Assembly (NCBI RefSeq): GCF_028765575.1
Contig: NZ_JARACO010000011.1
Span: forward strand, 1 to 64,000
From: Aliivibrio sp. S3MY1
GTDB lineage: Bacteria; Pseudomonadota; Gammaproteobacteria; Enterobacterales; Vibrionaceae
DNA: 64,000 bases
Direction of reading: 5' to 3'
Under the pieces are notes generated by a model, which made no database searches, had not been told where the DNA came from, and worked only from the letters and a program-made list of their open reading frames with translations. Each line of letters starts with the position of its first letter. Position 1 is the first letter of the stretch. The position numbers and the translations under genes are program-made. Shown piece by piece: positions 7,781 through 17,580 of the stretch.

Positions 7781-8071
7781 TTAAGCCGCGTCAGATTCTT
7801 CGTCTTTTACCGCTTCAATCTTTGCTTTTTTTGGTGCTGGTTTACGTTTAGCACCAAGAGCAACTAATACATCTTCTTTATGTTTTGCTAGGTAAAGAGA
7901 CAACTCTTCTTGCTTCTCTTCATCTTCAATTAAATTGCTTTCATTTAGCAGAGTAAAAAGTTCATCTGCAACATCCAGCATTTTGTCATAAGCATCGGCT
8001 TCAGTTTTAGAGGTAAAAGTCATCTTCTCTTCTCCGTTGCGCTCAACTACATATTTGACGATAACAGCCAT
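7781..8071 (-). CDS. yebG: SOS-induced protein YebG
   Basis: A 96-residue protein, the same length as E. coli YebG, sharing the opening pattern MAVIVKYVVERNGEEKM-FTSK-EADAYDKMLD. YebG is a small damage-inducible protein of unknown biochemical role. The C-terminal tail is Lys- then Glu/Asp-rich (PAPKKAKIEAVKDEE). I start at 8071, with AAAGGAGAGA just upstream, instead of the longer frame from 8131 that would run over the operator. A LexA-type box sits 24 bases upstream, in line with known SOS control. Confidence 0.92.
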   Translation of the reverse strand: MAVIVKYVVERNGEEKMTFTSKTEADAYDKMLDVADELFTLLNESNLIEDEEKQEELSLYLAKHKEDVLVALGAKRKPAPKKAKIEAVKDEESDAA

Positions 8072-8094
8072 GGTCGTCTCTCCTTTAAAATTAA

Positions 8095-8110
8095 CTGGTG
8101 TTTTATACAG
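8095..8110 (-). promoter_or_regulatory. LexA box upstream of yebG
   Basis: On the minus strand the sequence is CTGTATAAAACACCAG: CTGT, eight bases, CCAG, one mismatch from the LexA consensus CTGT-N8-ACAG. It lies 24-39 bases before the yebG start, and yebG is a known LexA-regulated gene in E. coli. Confidence 0.85.
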
Positions 8111-8152
8111 TAACTGAGCATTTATGTCCACTTTGTCGTGGTAAAATTGGAG

Positions 8153-9031
8153 CTAACTATCTTTGCAATAAGAGAGAAACCGCTTTAGTAGTGGAGTCTG
8201 ATATTTTTCTTTATGCAATAGTAACCAGTATTGACGAGTTAATCGTTTTTCATAAGAAATGTTAACTAGGCGCCCATCATTAATGGCATTTTGTGCAGCG
8301 AGTTGAGAAATACATGCCAATCCCATATTTTCAGCACAACAATTAATTATAGCTTCAGTGGTATGAAGTTGTAATGATTCATGCCAATCATTTAAATTAG
8401 CGGCGATATGATTAATAAAATATTCACGGCTACCCGAACCTTCTTCTCGCAGTAACCAAGTTGAATGTTCTAAATCATCCAGAGTCACCAGGCTCTTAGT
8501 TGCTAAAGGGTGAGAAGGGGCGCACACTATGTACATATCGTCACATTGCCATTCAATCATATTTAATTTTGGATGATGCGCTTTACCCTCAACCAAACCG
8601 ATATCAAGTTGAAATTCTAGCAGTCGATTAATAATTTGTGCTGTATTTGAAATAAACAGTTGTTGAATATCGCAAGGGTGCAGTTGTTGAAACTCACTCA
8701 GTAAAACGGGGGCGATATGATTACCAATAGTATCGCTAGCACCAATATTTAATGAACCGGTTAGCTGACTATCTGCCGTAAATTGGTGCTCGATAGCCTC
8801 TGCTCGTTCTAGTAATTCGTCCGCTAAAGGAAGAAGTTGGCGTCCTTCACTATTTAATACCAATCGATTATTTACCCGATCAAAGACCTTGTAGCCAAGG
8901 TTTTTTTCAAGCTCAGAAAGCGAAAGGCTTACCGCAGGCTTTGTAATGAAAAGTCGCTCAGCAGCTTTAGTCATTGTTTTTTCTTGAGCAATGGCAGTAA
9001 ATACATTGAGCTGTTTTAGTGAAATTCTCAT
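8153..9031 (-). CDS. LysR-family regulator, YeiE-like
   Basis: A 292-residue LysR-type regulator: winged helix-turn-helix at residues 1-60 (LKQLNVFTAIAQEKTMTKAAERLF, then KPAVSLSLSELEKNLGYKVFDRV), then an effector domain with SDTIGNHIAPVLL, LDIGLVEG and WLLREEGSGSRE. This last motif set is shared with YeiE and CysB/CbbR-like members. YeiE is linked to sulfite stress in some enterics (recalled). It is divergently transcribed from the TDT transporter at 9165, separated by 133 bases, a classic LysR regulator-target layout. Sulfite or sulfur control is therefore plausible but not shown. Confidence 0.85.
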   Translation of the reverse strand: MRISLKQLNVFTAIAQEKTMTKAAERLFITKPAVSLSLSELEKNLGYKVFDRVNNRLVLNSEGRQLLPLADELLERAEAIEHQFTADSQLTGSLNIGASDTIGNHIAPVLLSEFQQLHPCDIQQLFISNTAQIINRLLEFQLDIGLVEGKAHHPKLNMIEWQCDDMYIVCAPSHPLATKSLVTLDDLEHSTWLLREEGSGSREYFINHIAANLNDWHESLQLHTTEAIINCCAENMGLACISQLAAQNAINDGRLVNISYEKRLTRQYWLLLHKEKYQTPLLKRFLSYCKDS

Positions 9032-9164
9032 GACAAGAAGTCCTAATAAATCAATCTTAAGTCGTTTAGTTTATATTAACGTAACTTTAAGTTTATTCAA
9101 ATTTTATTAATGATGAGTAAGAAGTAAAATAGCGTCATCGTTAAATAGTAAAGAGAACAATGTC

Positions 9165-10154
9165 ATGCTTAATTACACAAAACAAAAAGTAGTAGGTGCT
9201 CCAACGCCAATGGCAGGGTTAGCTCTTGGGATTGCAAGTTTAGGTTGGTGCTGGGAAAACGCATTGCCGCTCAATGGTTATGCTCAATGGATTTCAGCAG
9301 CTATTGCTTCTGTTTTATTACTGGTATTAGCGATTAAATTTTTATTGCACCCAACGGTATTATGGGGCGAACTTGCTCATCCTGTTGTCGGTAGTGTCGC
9401 TCCAACCTTTGCTATGGGCACAATGGTGGTATCAAGTTCGATTGGTCATTTTTATCCAGTAGCAGGTGATGCGTTATGGCTTGCCGCCATCGCACTTCAT
9501 ATTATTTTCTTGGTCTCTTTTATTTACCACAGAGCAAAAGATTTTGAATTGCATCATATGGTCCCTAGCTGGTTTGTTCCACCTGTAGGTCTAGTGGTTG
9601 CTGATGTGTCTTTTTCTGGCAATCCAGCATTAGCCCCTGTCGCACATTGGATTCTTATGTTTGGTTTAGTTATCTACGCAATCATGCTACCCGTTATGAT
9701 GTATCGTTTGATTTTTTGTCATGAAGTACCTGACGCTGCAAAACCAACCATCGCAATTATGGCGGCACCAGCAAGCTTATCATTGGCAGGTTATTTAACG
9801 GTGACGGCTTCTCCATCACCTGTGATAATTGCACTTCTATTTGGTATTGCAGTATTAATGACAAGCGTGATTTATATGGCTTTCTTTAAACTCATGAGAC
9901 TTCCATTTAGCCCTGGTTATGCAGCATTTACCTTCCCAATGGTGATAGGTGCAACGGCATTATTTAAAACGGCGAACTGGATGTTATCTCAAGGGGTTGC
10001 TGCTAATTATGTCTACCAAGTAAGAACACTAGCGGCAGTTGAGTTAGTGGTTGCTACTTGCGTGGTGAGTTATGTTGCAGCGCATTATCTAGCACATTAT
10101 CGTCCAATAACACGTATGACTAATCGTTTAGCAAACCCTAAACCCGCACATTAA
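9165..10154 (+). CDS. TDT-family transporter (TehA/Ssu1/SLAC1-like)
   Basis: A 329-residue integral membrane protein with about ten hydrophobic helices and family features PTPMAGLALGIASLGWCWE near the N terminus and VPSWFVPPVGLVVADV (about 138-153) in the middle. The tellurite-resistance/dicarboxylate (TDT) family includes anion channels (SLAC1), tellurite-linked TehA and the yeast sulfite exporter Ssu1. Pairing with a divergent YeiE-like LysR protein makes an anion such as sulfite a reasonable substrate guess. The ATG at 9165 has GAGA a few bases upstream. No terminator is obvious before recC. Confidence 0.85.
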   Translation: MLNYTKQKVVGAPTPMAGLALGIASLGWCWENALPLNGYAQWISAAIASVLLLVLAIKFLLHPTVLWGELAHPVVGSVAPTFAMGTMVVSSSIGHFYPVAGDALWLAAIALHIIFLVSFIYHRAKDFELHHMVPSWFVPPVGLVVADVSFSGNPALAPVAHWILMFGLVIYAIMLPVMMYRLIFCHEVPDAAKPTIAIMAAPASLSLAGYLTVTASPSPVIIALLFGIAVLMTSVIYMAFFKLMRLPFSPGYAAFTFPMVIGATALFKTANWMLSQGVAANYVYQVRTLAAVELVVATCVVSYVAAHYLAHYRPITRMTNRLANPKPAH

Positions 10155-10234
10155 ATTAGTAATCTTTTTCTCTTAAAACACATCCAGTTACGTTAAGCTA
10201 TAGAGACTTTCATTTCTTTATAAGCGAGCTGGGT

Positions 10235-13200
10235 GTGTTTACTGTTTATCATTCAAATCAACTTGATGTTCTTAAATCACTTGTCGTTGAATTAATTCGT
10301 CTTAACCCTCTAGATAACCCATTTGAGCATGAGCAAATCCTCGTTCAAAGTCCGGGCATGTCACAATGGCTTAAAATAGAACTCGCAAAAGAGCTAGGCA
10401 TTGCCGCCAATCTTACTTTTCCTCTTCCTGCTACTTTTATTTGGGACTTGTTTACTCAGGTTCTTGATGATGTGCCAAAGCGCAGTGCTTTTCATAAAGA
10501 AGCAATGACATGGAAGATAGTGACATTATTACCTGAGTTATTAACACAAGATGAATTTGCACCTCTACAGCGCTATTTAGAAAATGATGAAAACCAACTT
10601 AAGTGCTACCAATTAGCGGCAAAAATTGCGGATATCTTTGACCAATATTTAGTATTTCGCCCAGAGTGGATCCAAAAGTGGGAAGCGGGTGAAGAAATCG
10701 CTGAGCTAGAAGGCGAGCACCCTTGGCAGCCTATTTTATGGCAAGCCTTGTATGATCAAACGCTAGCACTGGGTCACTCCCCTTATCATCGTGCCAATAT
10801 GTTTGAGCACTTTATTGAAACCTTAGATAACTACCTACAAACGGGCACCTTGCCAAAAGGGATGCCTAAGCGTTTATTTGTGGTGGGCATTACTTCATTG
10901 CCTCCACGTTATTTAGATGCACTTGCGGCGCTAGGGCAACATATTGATGTGCATTTAATGTTTACCAATCCTTGCCGTTATTACTGGGGTGAAATTCGAG
11001 ACAGAAAGTATCTCGCCCGCCTAGAAGCGCGTAATCGCCTGCAAGTAAAATGGCTAGAGGATCACAGTGAGAAAATTGGTGATTCAGAACAATTAAAAGG
11101 ATCGCTTGATGCAAATTTTGAGGATGAATTACATACTTCAGAAGTGGGTAATTCACTGCTCGCATCATGGGGTAAATTAGGTCGAGATAATCTTTGTTTG
11201 TTATCAGAAATGGAAGCACAAGAAATAGATGCTTTTGTTGATGTAGATAAGGATAACCTCCTGCACTCTATCCAATCGGATATTTTAAATCTTGAAGAGC
11301 ATAGTCGTGATGATGTGCTTGATAACAGTCAGCATAAACAGCCAATCAGTTCTGATGATCGTTCGATTCTTTTGCATTCATGTCATAGCCCAATGCGTGA
11401 AGTTGAGGTATTGCATGACCAACTCTTAGATATGTTTGCTAACGATCCAAAACTAAAACCACGCGATATTATCGTGATGGTGGCAGACATCAATGTCTAC
11501 AGTGCAGCGATTCAAGCGGTATTTGGAAATGCGGCTTTTGATCGTTATATTCCTTTTGCCATTTCAGACCAAAGTGCTGAGCAAGAAAACCCAGTGTTAT
11601 TGGCTTTTATGAGCTTAATGGCGTTGCCTGAGAATCGCTGTGGCCTTTCGGAATTATTGAGTTTGCTTGAAGTTCCTGCCGTAATGTCGCGCTTTAAATT
11701 CACGACCGAGCAATTTGAGATAGTTAAACGCTGGGCAGAAGAGACCGGTATTCGTTGGGGATTAGATAACAGTACTTCAGCACATTTTGATCTTCCAGAG
11801 CACAACCAAAATTCATGGTTATTTGGTATCCAGAGAATGTTATTGGGTTATGCCATGGAGCAAGAGATTGGCTTATTTGAAGGTATGGCAAGTTATGAGC
11901 AAGTGCAAGGCATGAATGCCGAAATCGCTGGTAACTTGGCGCACTTTATTGATCAGCTTTTGACTTATCAGATCACCCTAGGCCAAGCGCAAACCATTAG
12001 TGCATGGCGAACCATTATTAACCAATTAATGGATGACTTTTTAAACGTAGAGTTAGAAGGAGAGTTGGTGGTTAAAAGCATTCGAGATCAACTGCAAAAG
12101 CTAGAAGAGAACCTAGAAGATGCTGGTTTTGATGCACCAATCTCTGCACCAATTATTAATAATTACCTAAAAAATAATTTATCTGGCGGTAAAGCGAGTC
12201 AACGATTCTTAGCCGGACAAGTTAATTTCTGTACCTTAATGCCAATGCGTTCTATTCCATTTGATGTGGTATGTCTGCTTGGGATGACGGATGGTTCTTA
12301 CCCTAGAACCATGCCTGTTGAAGGTTTTGATTTAATGCAAAAGCGCATGAAACCAGGCGACCGTTCACGTCGAGATGATGATAGATATCTGTTTTTAGAA
12401 GCGCTGCAATCGGCAAATAAAGCCTTTTATTTAAGTTATATTGGACGCTCAATTCGCGATAACACAGAAAAAGCACCGTCAGTGTTGGTCAGTGAGTTAC
12501 TTGAATATTGCCAACAAGGTTACAGCCTAAAGGGCGATGAATCATTAAACCCTGAAGAATCAGCAGAGCGTTTAGTTAAACAATTAACCATTGTTCACCC
12601 ATTAGTCCCGTATAGCCAACAAAGTTTTATTGGTGATAACACCAGTTATGCCAGTGAGTGGTTACCCACCGCAAAATTAGAAGGGGCAGCGGCACCTGAG
12701 TTTCAGACTGCGCCATTAGTGTATGCACCAGAAACAAAAGAATTAGATCTCACAGAGCTACAACGTTTTTGGCGTCTACCTGTTGCGTATTTCTTTAACC
12801 GTGGATTGAAAGTCTTTTTTGAAACAGTAGAGAGTCGAGTTGAAGATGATGAGCCATTTACTATCGATGGTCGTACTGGCTATGGTATGAAATCGGATCT
12901 ACTGGAGGACTTATTGGCCTATGATGATCCTAACCAAGTATCTCAAATCTCTCGTGATTTTTATCAGCAGCAAAAAGCTCAAGGTAAATTACCGATTGGT
13001 AGTTTTGGTGAGATAGCGGCAGATAAAGAAGTGAACACCGTTAAAGATTTGGTTGCTCATATTCAACCATTAACGAGCTCACCATTAGACGATCAAGAAG
13101 TGCGTTTACACTTTACTTTTCCTCATGGTGAGATGGAATTACAAGGTTGGTTAAAGCAGCGTTATCAGGCAGGAATGTTGCGTTATCGTGGTGGTAAAAT

Positions 13201-13654
13201 TCGCTCGCATGAAATTTTAGCTACTTGGATCTATCATCTTTGTTTATGTGCCATGGGCCAGCCGCAATTTACCCACCTATTTGGTACCGATGCGATTTAT
13301 CATTTTGAAGCGATTGAGAAAGAAAAAGCGTACCAGCATTTAGAAACCATTTTAAGTCTTTATATTTCGGGTAACTGTGCACCATTACCTTATTTACCTA
13401 AAGCGGCATTAGCAGGACTTGAAGCGCATTTTGATAAAAAAGGTGTGTGGAATGATGATGAAGAAACACATCAAAAAGCACTGAAAAAAATGGCAGATGA
13501 ATACAATGGCACTCGTTATGCGGGCGAAAATAGCAATGATTATGTAATGCGTATGTGGCCAGAATGGAATGATGAGTTTGGTCAGACTATTTTTGAGAAT
13601 GCTCAAAAAGTATTGCACGATGCGTTATTACATAGTGAGAAAGAAAAGCTGTAA
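10235..13654 (+). CDS. recC: Exonuclease V gamma subunit RecC
   Basis: A 1139-residue RecC (E. coli about 1122). RecC holds the RecBCD complex together, splits the duplex and scans single strands for Chi. The N terminus FTVYHSNQLDVL and SPGMSQWLKIELA match RecC closely. A helicase-like but inactive fold follows, with PMRSIPFDVVCLLGMTDG near residue 670 as landmark. The GTG start at 10235 gives the conserved N terminus. The gene is followed by a 299-base spacer before recB; in E. coli ptrA occupies that place. The order recC-recB-recD fits vibrios. Confidence 0.96.
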   Translation: MFTVYHSNQLDVLKSLVVELIRLNPLDNPFEHEQILVQSPGMSQWLKIELAKELGIAANLTFPLPATFIWDLFTQVLDDVPKRSAFHKEAMTWKIVTLLPELLTQDEFAPLQRYLENDENQLKCYQLAAKIADIFDQYLVFRPEWIQKWEAGEEIAELEGEHPWQPILWQALYDQTLALGHSPYHRANMFEHFIETLDNYLQTGTLPKGMPKRLFVVGITSLPPRYLDALAALGQHIDVHLMFTNPCRYYWGEIRDRKYLARLEARNRLQVKWLEDHSEKIGDSEQLKGSLDANFEDELHTSEVGNSLLASWGKLGRDNLCLLSEMEAQEIDAFVDVDKDNLLHSIQSDILNLEEHSRDDVLDNSQHKQPISSDDRSILLHSCHSPMREVEVLHDQLLDMFANDPKLKPRDIIVMVADINVYSAAIQAVFGNAAFDRYIPFAISDQSAEQENPVLLAFMSLMALPENRCGLSELLSLLEVPAVMSRFKFTTEQFEIVKRWAEETGIRWGLDNSTSAHFDLPEHNQNSWLFGIQRMLLGYAMEQEIGLFEGMASYEQVQGMNAEIAGNLAHFIDQLLTYQITLGQAQTISAWRTIINQLMDDFLNVELEGELVVKSIRDQLQKLEENLEDAGFDAPISAPIINNYLKNNLSGGKASQRFLAGQVNFCTLMPMRSIPFDVVCLLGMTDGSYPRTMPVEGFDLMQKRMKPGDRSRRDDDRYLFLEALQSANKAFYLSYIGRSIRDNTEKAPSVLVSELLEYCQQGYSLKGDESLNPEESAERLVKQLTIVHPLVPYSQQSFIGDNTSYASEWLPTAKLEGAAAPEFQTAPLVYAPETKELDLTELQRFWRLPVAYFFNRGLKVFFETVESRVEDDEPFTIDGRTGYGMKSDLLEDLLAYDDPNQVSQISRDFYQQQKAQGKLPIGSFGEIAADKEVNTVKDLVAHIQPLTSSPLDDQEVRLHFTFPHGEMELQGWLKQRYQAGMLRYRGGKIRSHEILATWIYHLCLCAMGQPQFTHLFGTDAIYHFEAIEKEKAYQHLETILSLYISGNCAPLPYLPKAALAGLEAHFDKKGVWNDDEETHQKALKKMADEYNGTRYAGENSNDYVMRMWPEWNDEFGQTIFENAQKVLHDALLHSEKEKL

Positions 13655-13686
13655 TCAAAAGAAGCGTTGTTATTGGTAGGAGTAGA

Positions 13687-13752
13687 GTGGCCGCCAGTAA
13701 ATCATTGTTAGTGTAGGGCGTTCGCTGTACGGCCACAGGTCAGAGGTTGACC
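13687..13752 (+). other. Structured, GC-richer spacer between recC and recB
   Basis: The 299 bases between recC and recB hold no gene I recognise. Within them GTGGCCG (13687-13693) pairs perfectly with CGGCCAC (13730-13736), enclosing a 36-base interior. Immediately after, GGTCA (13738-13742) pairs with TGACC (13748-13752). The local GC content is clearly above that of the flanks. A further hairpin GTGAGA-AAGA-TCTCAC lies at 13830-13845. None is followed by a T tract. It could be a leader or processing structure in a recCBD transcript, a small RNA, or a gene remnant. Confidence 0.45.
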
Positions 13753-13953
13753 GAATCCTGATTACAAATGCACATTTAATGGGCTCTTTGTAAGTGGCGC
13801 TGAGTGTAACAAAGCATAAAAAGTGAACCGTGAGAAAGATCTCACATTGATGGCTTTATTAATTTTATTATCGTTGTTCCTAATGAATTTCGATATGGAT
13901 CACACAAATATCTTGTAAAAACAGGATATTGATGTTTAAAACGGTGATGTTCG

Positions 13954-16900
13954 ATGACGACAATCGCAGCTCCAAATCAATTGAATGCAATGACGTTTCC
14001 TTTGCATGGAACACGTTTAATTGAAGCTTCAGCCGGTACCGGTAAAACCTTTACCATTGCCAGTTTGTATTTACGTTTATTGCTAGGACATGGCGAGGAC
14101 AATAGCCGTCATAGTGAAGAGTTAACCGTAGATAGAATATTGGTAGTAACTTTTACAGAAGCGGCAACGGCAGAGTTGAGAGAGCGTATCCGAGCAAAAA
14201 TACATGATGCTCGTTTAGCCTTTGCTCGTGCTGTGCATAACAATGGTTATAAGAGTGGTGATCCGGTTATCGATCCTTTGCTGGCTTCTATTAGCGACCA
14301 TAAATCAGCAGCACACATATTATTGAACGCAGAACGCAGCATGGATGAAGCCTCAATTTTCACCATTCATGGTTTTTGTCAGCGTATGCTAACCCAAAAT
14401 GCCTTTGAATCGGGTGCGCAGTTTGAGAGTGAATTTGTTACTGACCAAGCCAAATTAATGCATCAAGTGGCTGCCGATTTTTGGCGTCGCAGTTTTTATC
14501 ATCTGCCAAAAATGGTGGCTGAAAGTGTGTATGATTGCTGGCCAAATCCATCGGCATTATTAGGTGATATGGGTAATAGTCTTACCGGTGTACCAAAGCA
14601 TTTAACCGTTGAGCCACTAGAGAGTTCATTAGAAGAATTTTGTCAGCAAGGCATTAGTCGTATTGATGAATTAAAAAAACAGTGGTCAGAGCATTGTGTC
14701 GATTTTGAAGCGCTAATTTCAGGTTCAGGTGTAGATAAACGCAGCTACACTAAAAAGAATTTACCTAATTGGTTAGAACAAGTGTCATCGTGGGCCAATA
14801 ACCCTACAACCTCATTGCAAGTACACGATAAGCTAGAAAAGTTTTCTCAAGAATTATTAATTGAAAAAACCAAAAAAGGCGAAGCGCCAGAGCATGCTGT
14901 ATTTACACTCATTGATGATTTTCTTTCTCAGCCATTAGAGATCAAACAGCCGTTATTATCATTGGCGATCCATCAATGCCGTAAAACCTTACAGCAAGCC
15001 AAAGAGCAAAAAAATTGGTTATCGTTTGATGATCTATTAAGTCAGTTATCAGAAGCCGCAGAAAATAAAGAAAACGCCTTATTGTTAGAAAAGATCCGTG
15101 AGCAATACCCAGTCGCTTTGATCGATGAATTCCAAGATACCGATCCGCTGCAATATTCGATTTTTAGTACGCTTTATCAAGATCAGCCACAGTGTGGTTT
15201 ATTTATGATCGGCGATCCAAAACAAGCGATTTATGCTTTCCGTGGTGCGGATATCTTTACCTATATTCAAGCTCGTCGCCAAGTCGCTGATCATTATACT
15301 TTGGATACAAACTGGCGCTCGACCGCAGATATGGTGTCGTCAGTAAACCGTATTTTTGAACATGGCAAACAGCCTTTTTTGTACGATGACGATATTCCGT
15401 TTTATCCGGTTAAATACAATCCAATTAATGCCGAGCAAAAATCATGGGCGTTAGAGAACCAAACTCAGCCAGCCATGACCTTTTGGTTGCAAGAGAGTAA
15501 AGATGGCAATCCGGTAAATAAAACGACCTATCAGCGTGTGATGGCAGAATCAACCGCGGCACAAATTCAAACTATTTTGACAGGAGCGCAACAGGGCTCA
15601 GCGTATTTACAAAATGGTGAGAAAAAACAAGCCATCGAAGCGGGGGATATTGCGGTTTTGGTTCGTACTGGTAAAGAAGGTAAATTGGTTCGTGAAGCCT
15701 TATCAAAACAAGGTATTGCGAGTGTTTATTTATCTAACCGCGACAGTGTATTTTCTTCTCCATTAGCGAAAGATGTATTGCGTTTATTGCAAGCGGCCAT
15801 GACGCCGACAGATGCAAGGGCGGTTCGTTCAGCGCTGGCCTCGTCATTATTTGCTTATACTGCCGATCAACTGCATCAATTTAATATCGATGAAATGCAG
15901 TGGGAGCAAGCGGTTAATGAGTTTCGCGCCTACCGTAAGCATTGGCTACAGCGCGGTATCATGCCGATGTTGCATCAAATCATTACCCAGCAAGGGATCT
16001 CTGAGCGTTTATTAGCTGAAAATGGCGGTGAGCGTCAATTAACTGATTTACTGCATATTGGTGAATTACTGCAACAAACCAGTCAAACCTTAGACAGTGA
16101 TTATGGTTTATTGCGTTGGTTATCTGAGTCTATCTCGGAGCCTAATGGGGATTCAGAAGAGCAGACTGTGCGCTTAGAATCAGAGCGTAATCTGGTGCAA
16201 ATCGTCACTATCCATAAGTCCAAAGGGTTGGAATATGATTTAGTATTTTTACCGTTTGTTTGTTCTTATCGTGCGATAGATAAAAAAGGTGAAGTCAGCT
16301 TTTATGATGAAACCAACCGTTACTCGGTATTGGATTTATTAAAAGAAGATGATTCTGTCGAAAAAGCAGAAAAAGAGCGTTTAGCTGAAGATTTACGTTT
16401 GATTTATGTAGCCCTGACTCGTGCGGTTTATGCTTGTTATATCGGCATGGCACCTATCACCAAAGGTATCTCTAAAAAATCACCAACAGGTGTGCATTTA
16501 TCGGGGCTAGGTTATCTAATCCAGCAAGCAGATGAATGTAATGTAGACGAGCTACAAGCGTGTCTTGAAAAGCTAATTGCAGGCAATTCGCCTATGGTGA
16601 TCCAATCACCTCAAATGGTAACCGACGTGTTATACCAAGAAGTGATAGATGATCACATTGAGCTGCATGCTAATAAATTAATTGAGCCAGTGAAAAGCAA
16701 TTGGTGGATGACCAGTTATTCAGGTTTGGTAAAACAAGGTAATCATCACAATGATGCCTCGTTAGAGCTCATTAATTTGGATATTGATTCAGCAGAAGAT
16801 AAAGACGAAAAAGAGTTAGATTTAGAGCCTGAACGCACCATATTTACTTTCCCTCGTGGTGCGAGAGCGGGTACGTTTTTACACTCATTGTTTGAAGAGG

Positions 16901-17580
16901 TTGAATTTACTCAGCCAATTAACAGCGAAGAAAATACACAAATTATCATTAAGTTGTTAGAGAAAGAAAATTACGATGTTGAATGGTTAGAGGTCGTTCA
17001 AAGCATGATGCAGCGAGTGTTAGATTACCCGTTGGATGGCCAAGATTTATGTTTATCAAGTAAAGGCCCAACTCAACGCTTGGTTGAAATGGAGTTTTTA
17101 CTTCCTATCACGTTATTGAACTCAAGCTTGGTTAATAAAACCATCGCCAAACATGATGAAGTATCAGCACGAGCAGGGGATCTTGGTTTCTCTACGGTTA
17201 GCGGCATGCTAAAAGGTTTTATCGATTTAGTGTTTGAGCATGAAGGTAAATATTACGTTCTTGATTGGAAATCAAATCATCTAGGAGACTCGCCAGAATG
17301 TTACGGTGGTGATGCCTTAGTTGAGGCGATGCGAGATCATCGTTATGACTTCCAATACCAATTATATGCCTTAGCACTTCATCGATTTTTAAAAAGCCGC
17401 ATTGCTGATTATGATTACGATACCCATTTTGGTGGTGCGTATTATATTTTCTTACGTGGTGTTGAAGAGACTCATGAAGGGCGTGATGCAAATTCTAATG
17501 GGGTATTTTATTCAAAACCGAGCAAAGCTTTGTTAGAAGAGTTAGAGAAATTGGTAGATGGAGAAACAGTCAATGCTTAA
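13954..17580 (+). CDS. recB: Exonuclease V beta subunit RecB
   Basis: A 1208-residue RecB (E. coli about 1180): SF1 3'-5' helicase plus nuclease. Walker A is ASAGTGKT at residues 25-32; later helicase motifs include ALIDEFQDTDPLQY, GDPKQAIYAFRGAD and VTIHKSKGLEYD. The C-terminal nuclease domain shows MLKGFIDLVFEH and VLDWKSNHLG, which carry the catalytic Asp and Asp-X-Lys, so the enzyme should be active. No strong ribosome site is seen before the ATG at 13954. The 3' end overlaps recD by eight bases. Confidence 0.96.
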   Translation: MTTIAAPNQLNAMTFPLHGTRLIEASAGTGKTFTIASLYLRLLLGHGEDNSRHSEELTVDRILVVTFTEAATAELRERIRAKIHDARLAFARAVHNNGYKSGDPVIDPLLASISDHKSAAHILLNAERSMDEASIFTIHGFCQRMLTQNAFESGAQFESEFVTDQAKLMHQVAADFWRRSFYHLPKMVAESVYDCWPNPSALLGDMGNSLTGVPKHLTVEPLESSLEEFCQQGISRIDELKKQWSEHCVDFEALISGSGVDKRSYTKKNLPNWLEQVSSWANNPTTSLQVHDKLEKFSQELLIEKTKKGEAPEHAVFTLIDDFLSQPLEIKQPLLSLAIHQCRKTLQQAKEQKNWLSFDDLLSQLSEAAENKENALLLEKIREQYPVALIDEFQDTDPLQYSIFSTLYQDQPQCGLFMIGDPKQAIYAFRGADIFTYIQARRQVADHYTLDTNWRSTADMVSSVNRIFEHGKQPFLYDDDIPFYPVKYNPINAEQKSWALENQTQPAMTFWLQESKDGNPVNKTTYQRVMAESTAAQIQTILTGAQQGSAYLQNGEKKQAIEAGDIAVLVRTGKEGKLVREALSKQGIASVYLSNRDSVFSSPLAKDVLRLLQAAMTPTDARAVRSALASSLFAYTADQLHQFNIDEMQWEQAVNEFRAYRKHWLQRGIMPMLHQIITQQGISERLLAENGGERQLTDLLHIGELLQQTSQTLDSDYGLLRWLSESISEPNGDSEEQTVRLESERNLVQIVTIHKSKGLEYDLVFLPFVCSYRAIDKKGEVSFYDETNRYSVLDLLKEDDSVEKAEKERLAEDLRLIYVALTRAVYACYIGMAPITKGISKKSPTGVHLSGLGYLIQQADECNVDELQACLEKLIAGNSPMVIQSPQMVTDVLYQEVIDDHIELHANKLIEPVKSNWWMTSYSGLVKQGNHHNDASLELINLDIDSAEDKDEKELDLEPERTIFTFPRGARAGTFLHSLFEEVEFTQPINSEENTQIIIKLLEKENYDVEWLEVVQSMMQRVLDYPLDGQDLCLSSKGPTQRLVEMEFLLPITLLNSSLVNKTIAKHDEVSARAGDLGFSTVSGMLKGFIDLVFEHEGKYYVLDWKSNHLGDSPECYGGDALVEAMRDHRYDFQYQLYALALHRFLKSRIADYDYDTHFGGAYYIFLRGVEETHEGRDANSNGVFYSKPSKALLEELEKLVDGETVNA

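Noticed and set aside
13830..13845. GTGA...TCAC palindrome resembling a CRP site upstream of recB
   Set aside because: The half-sites are eight bases apart and not the six required for CRP; it is better described as a small hairpin.
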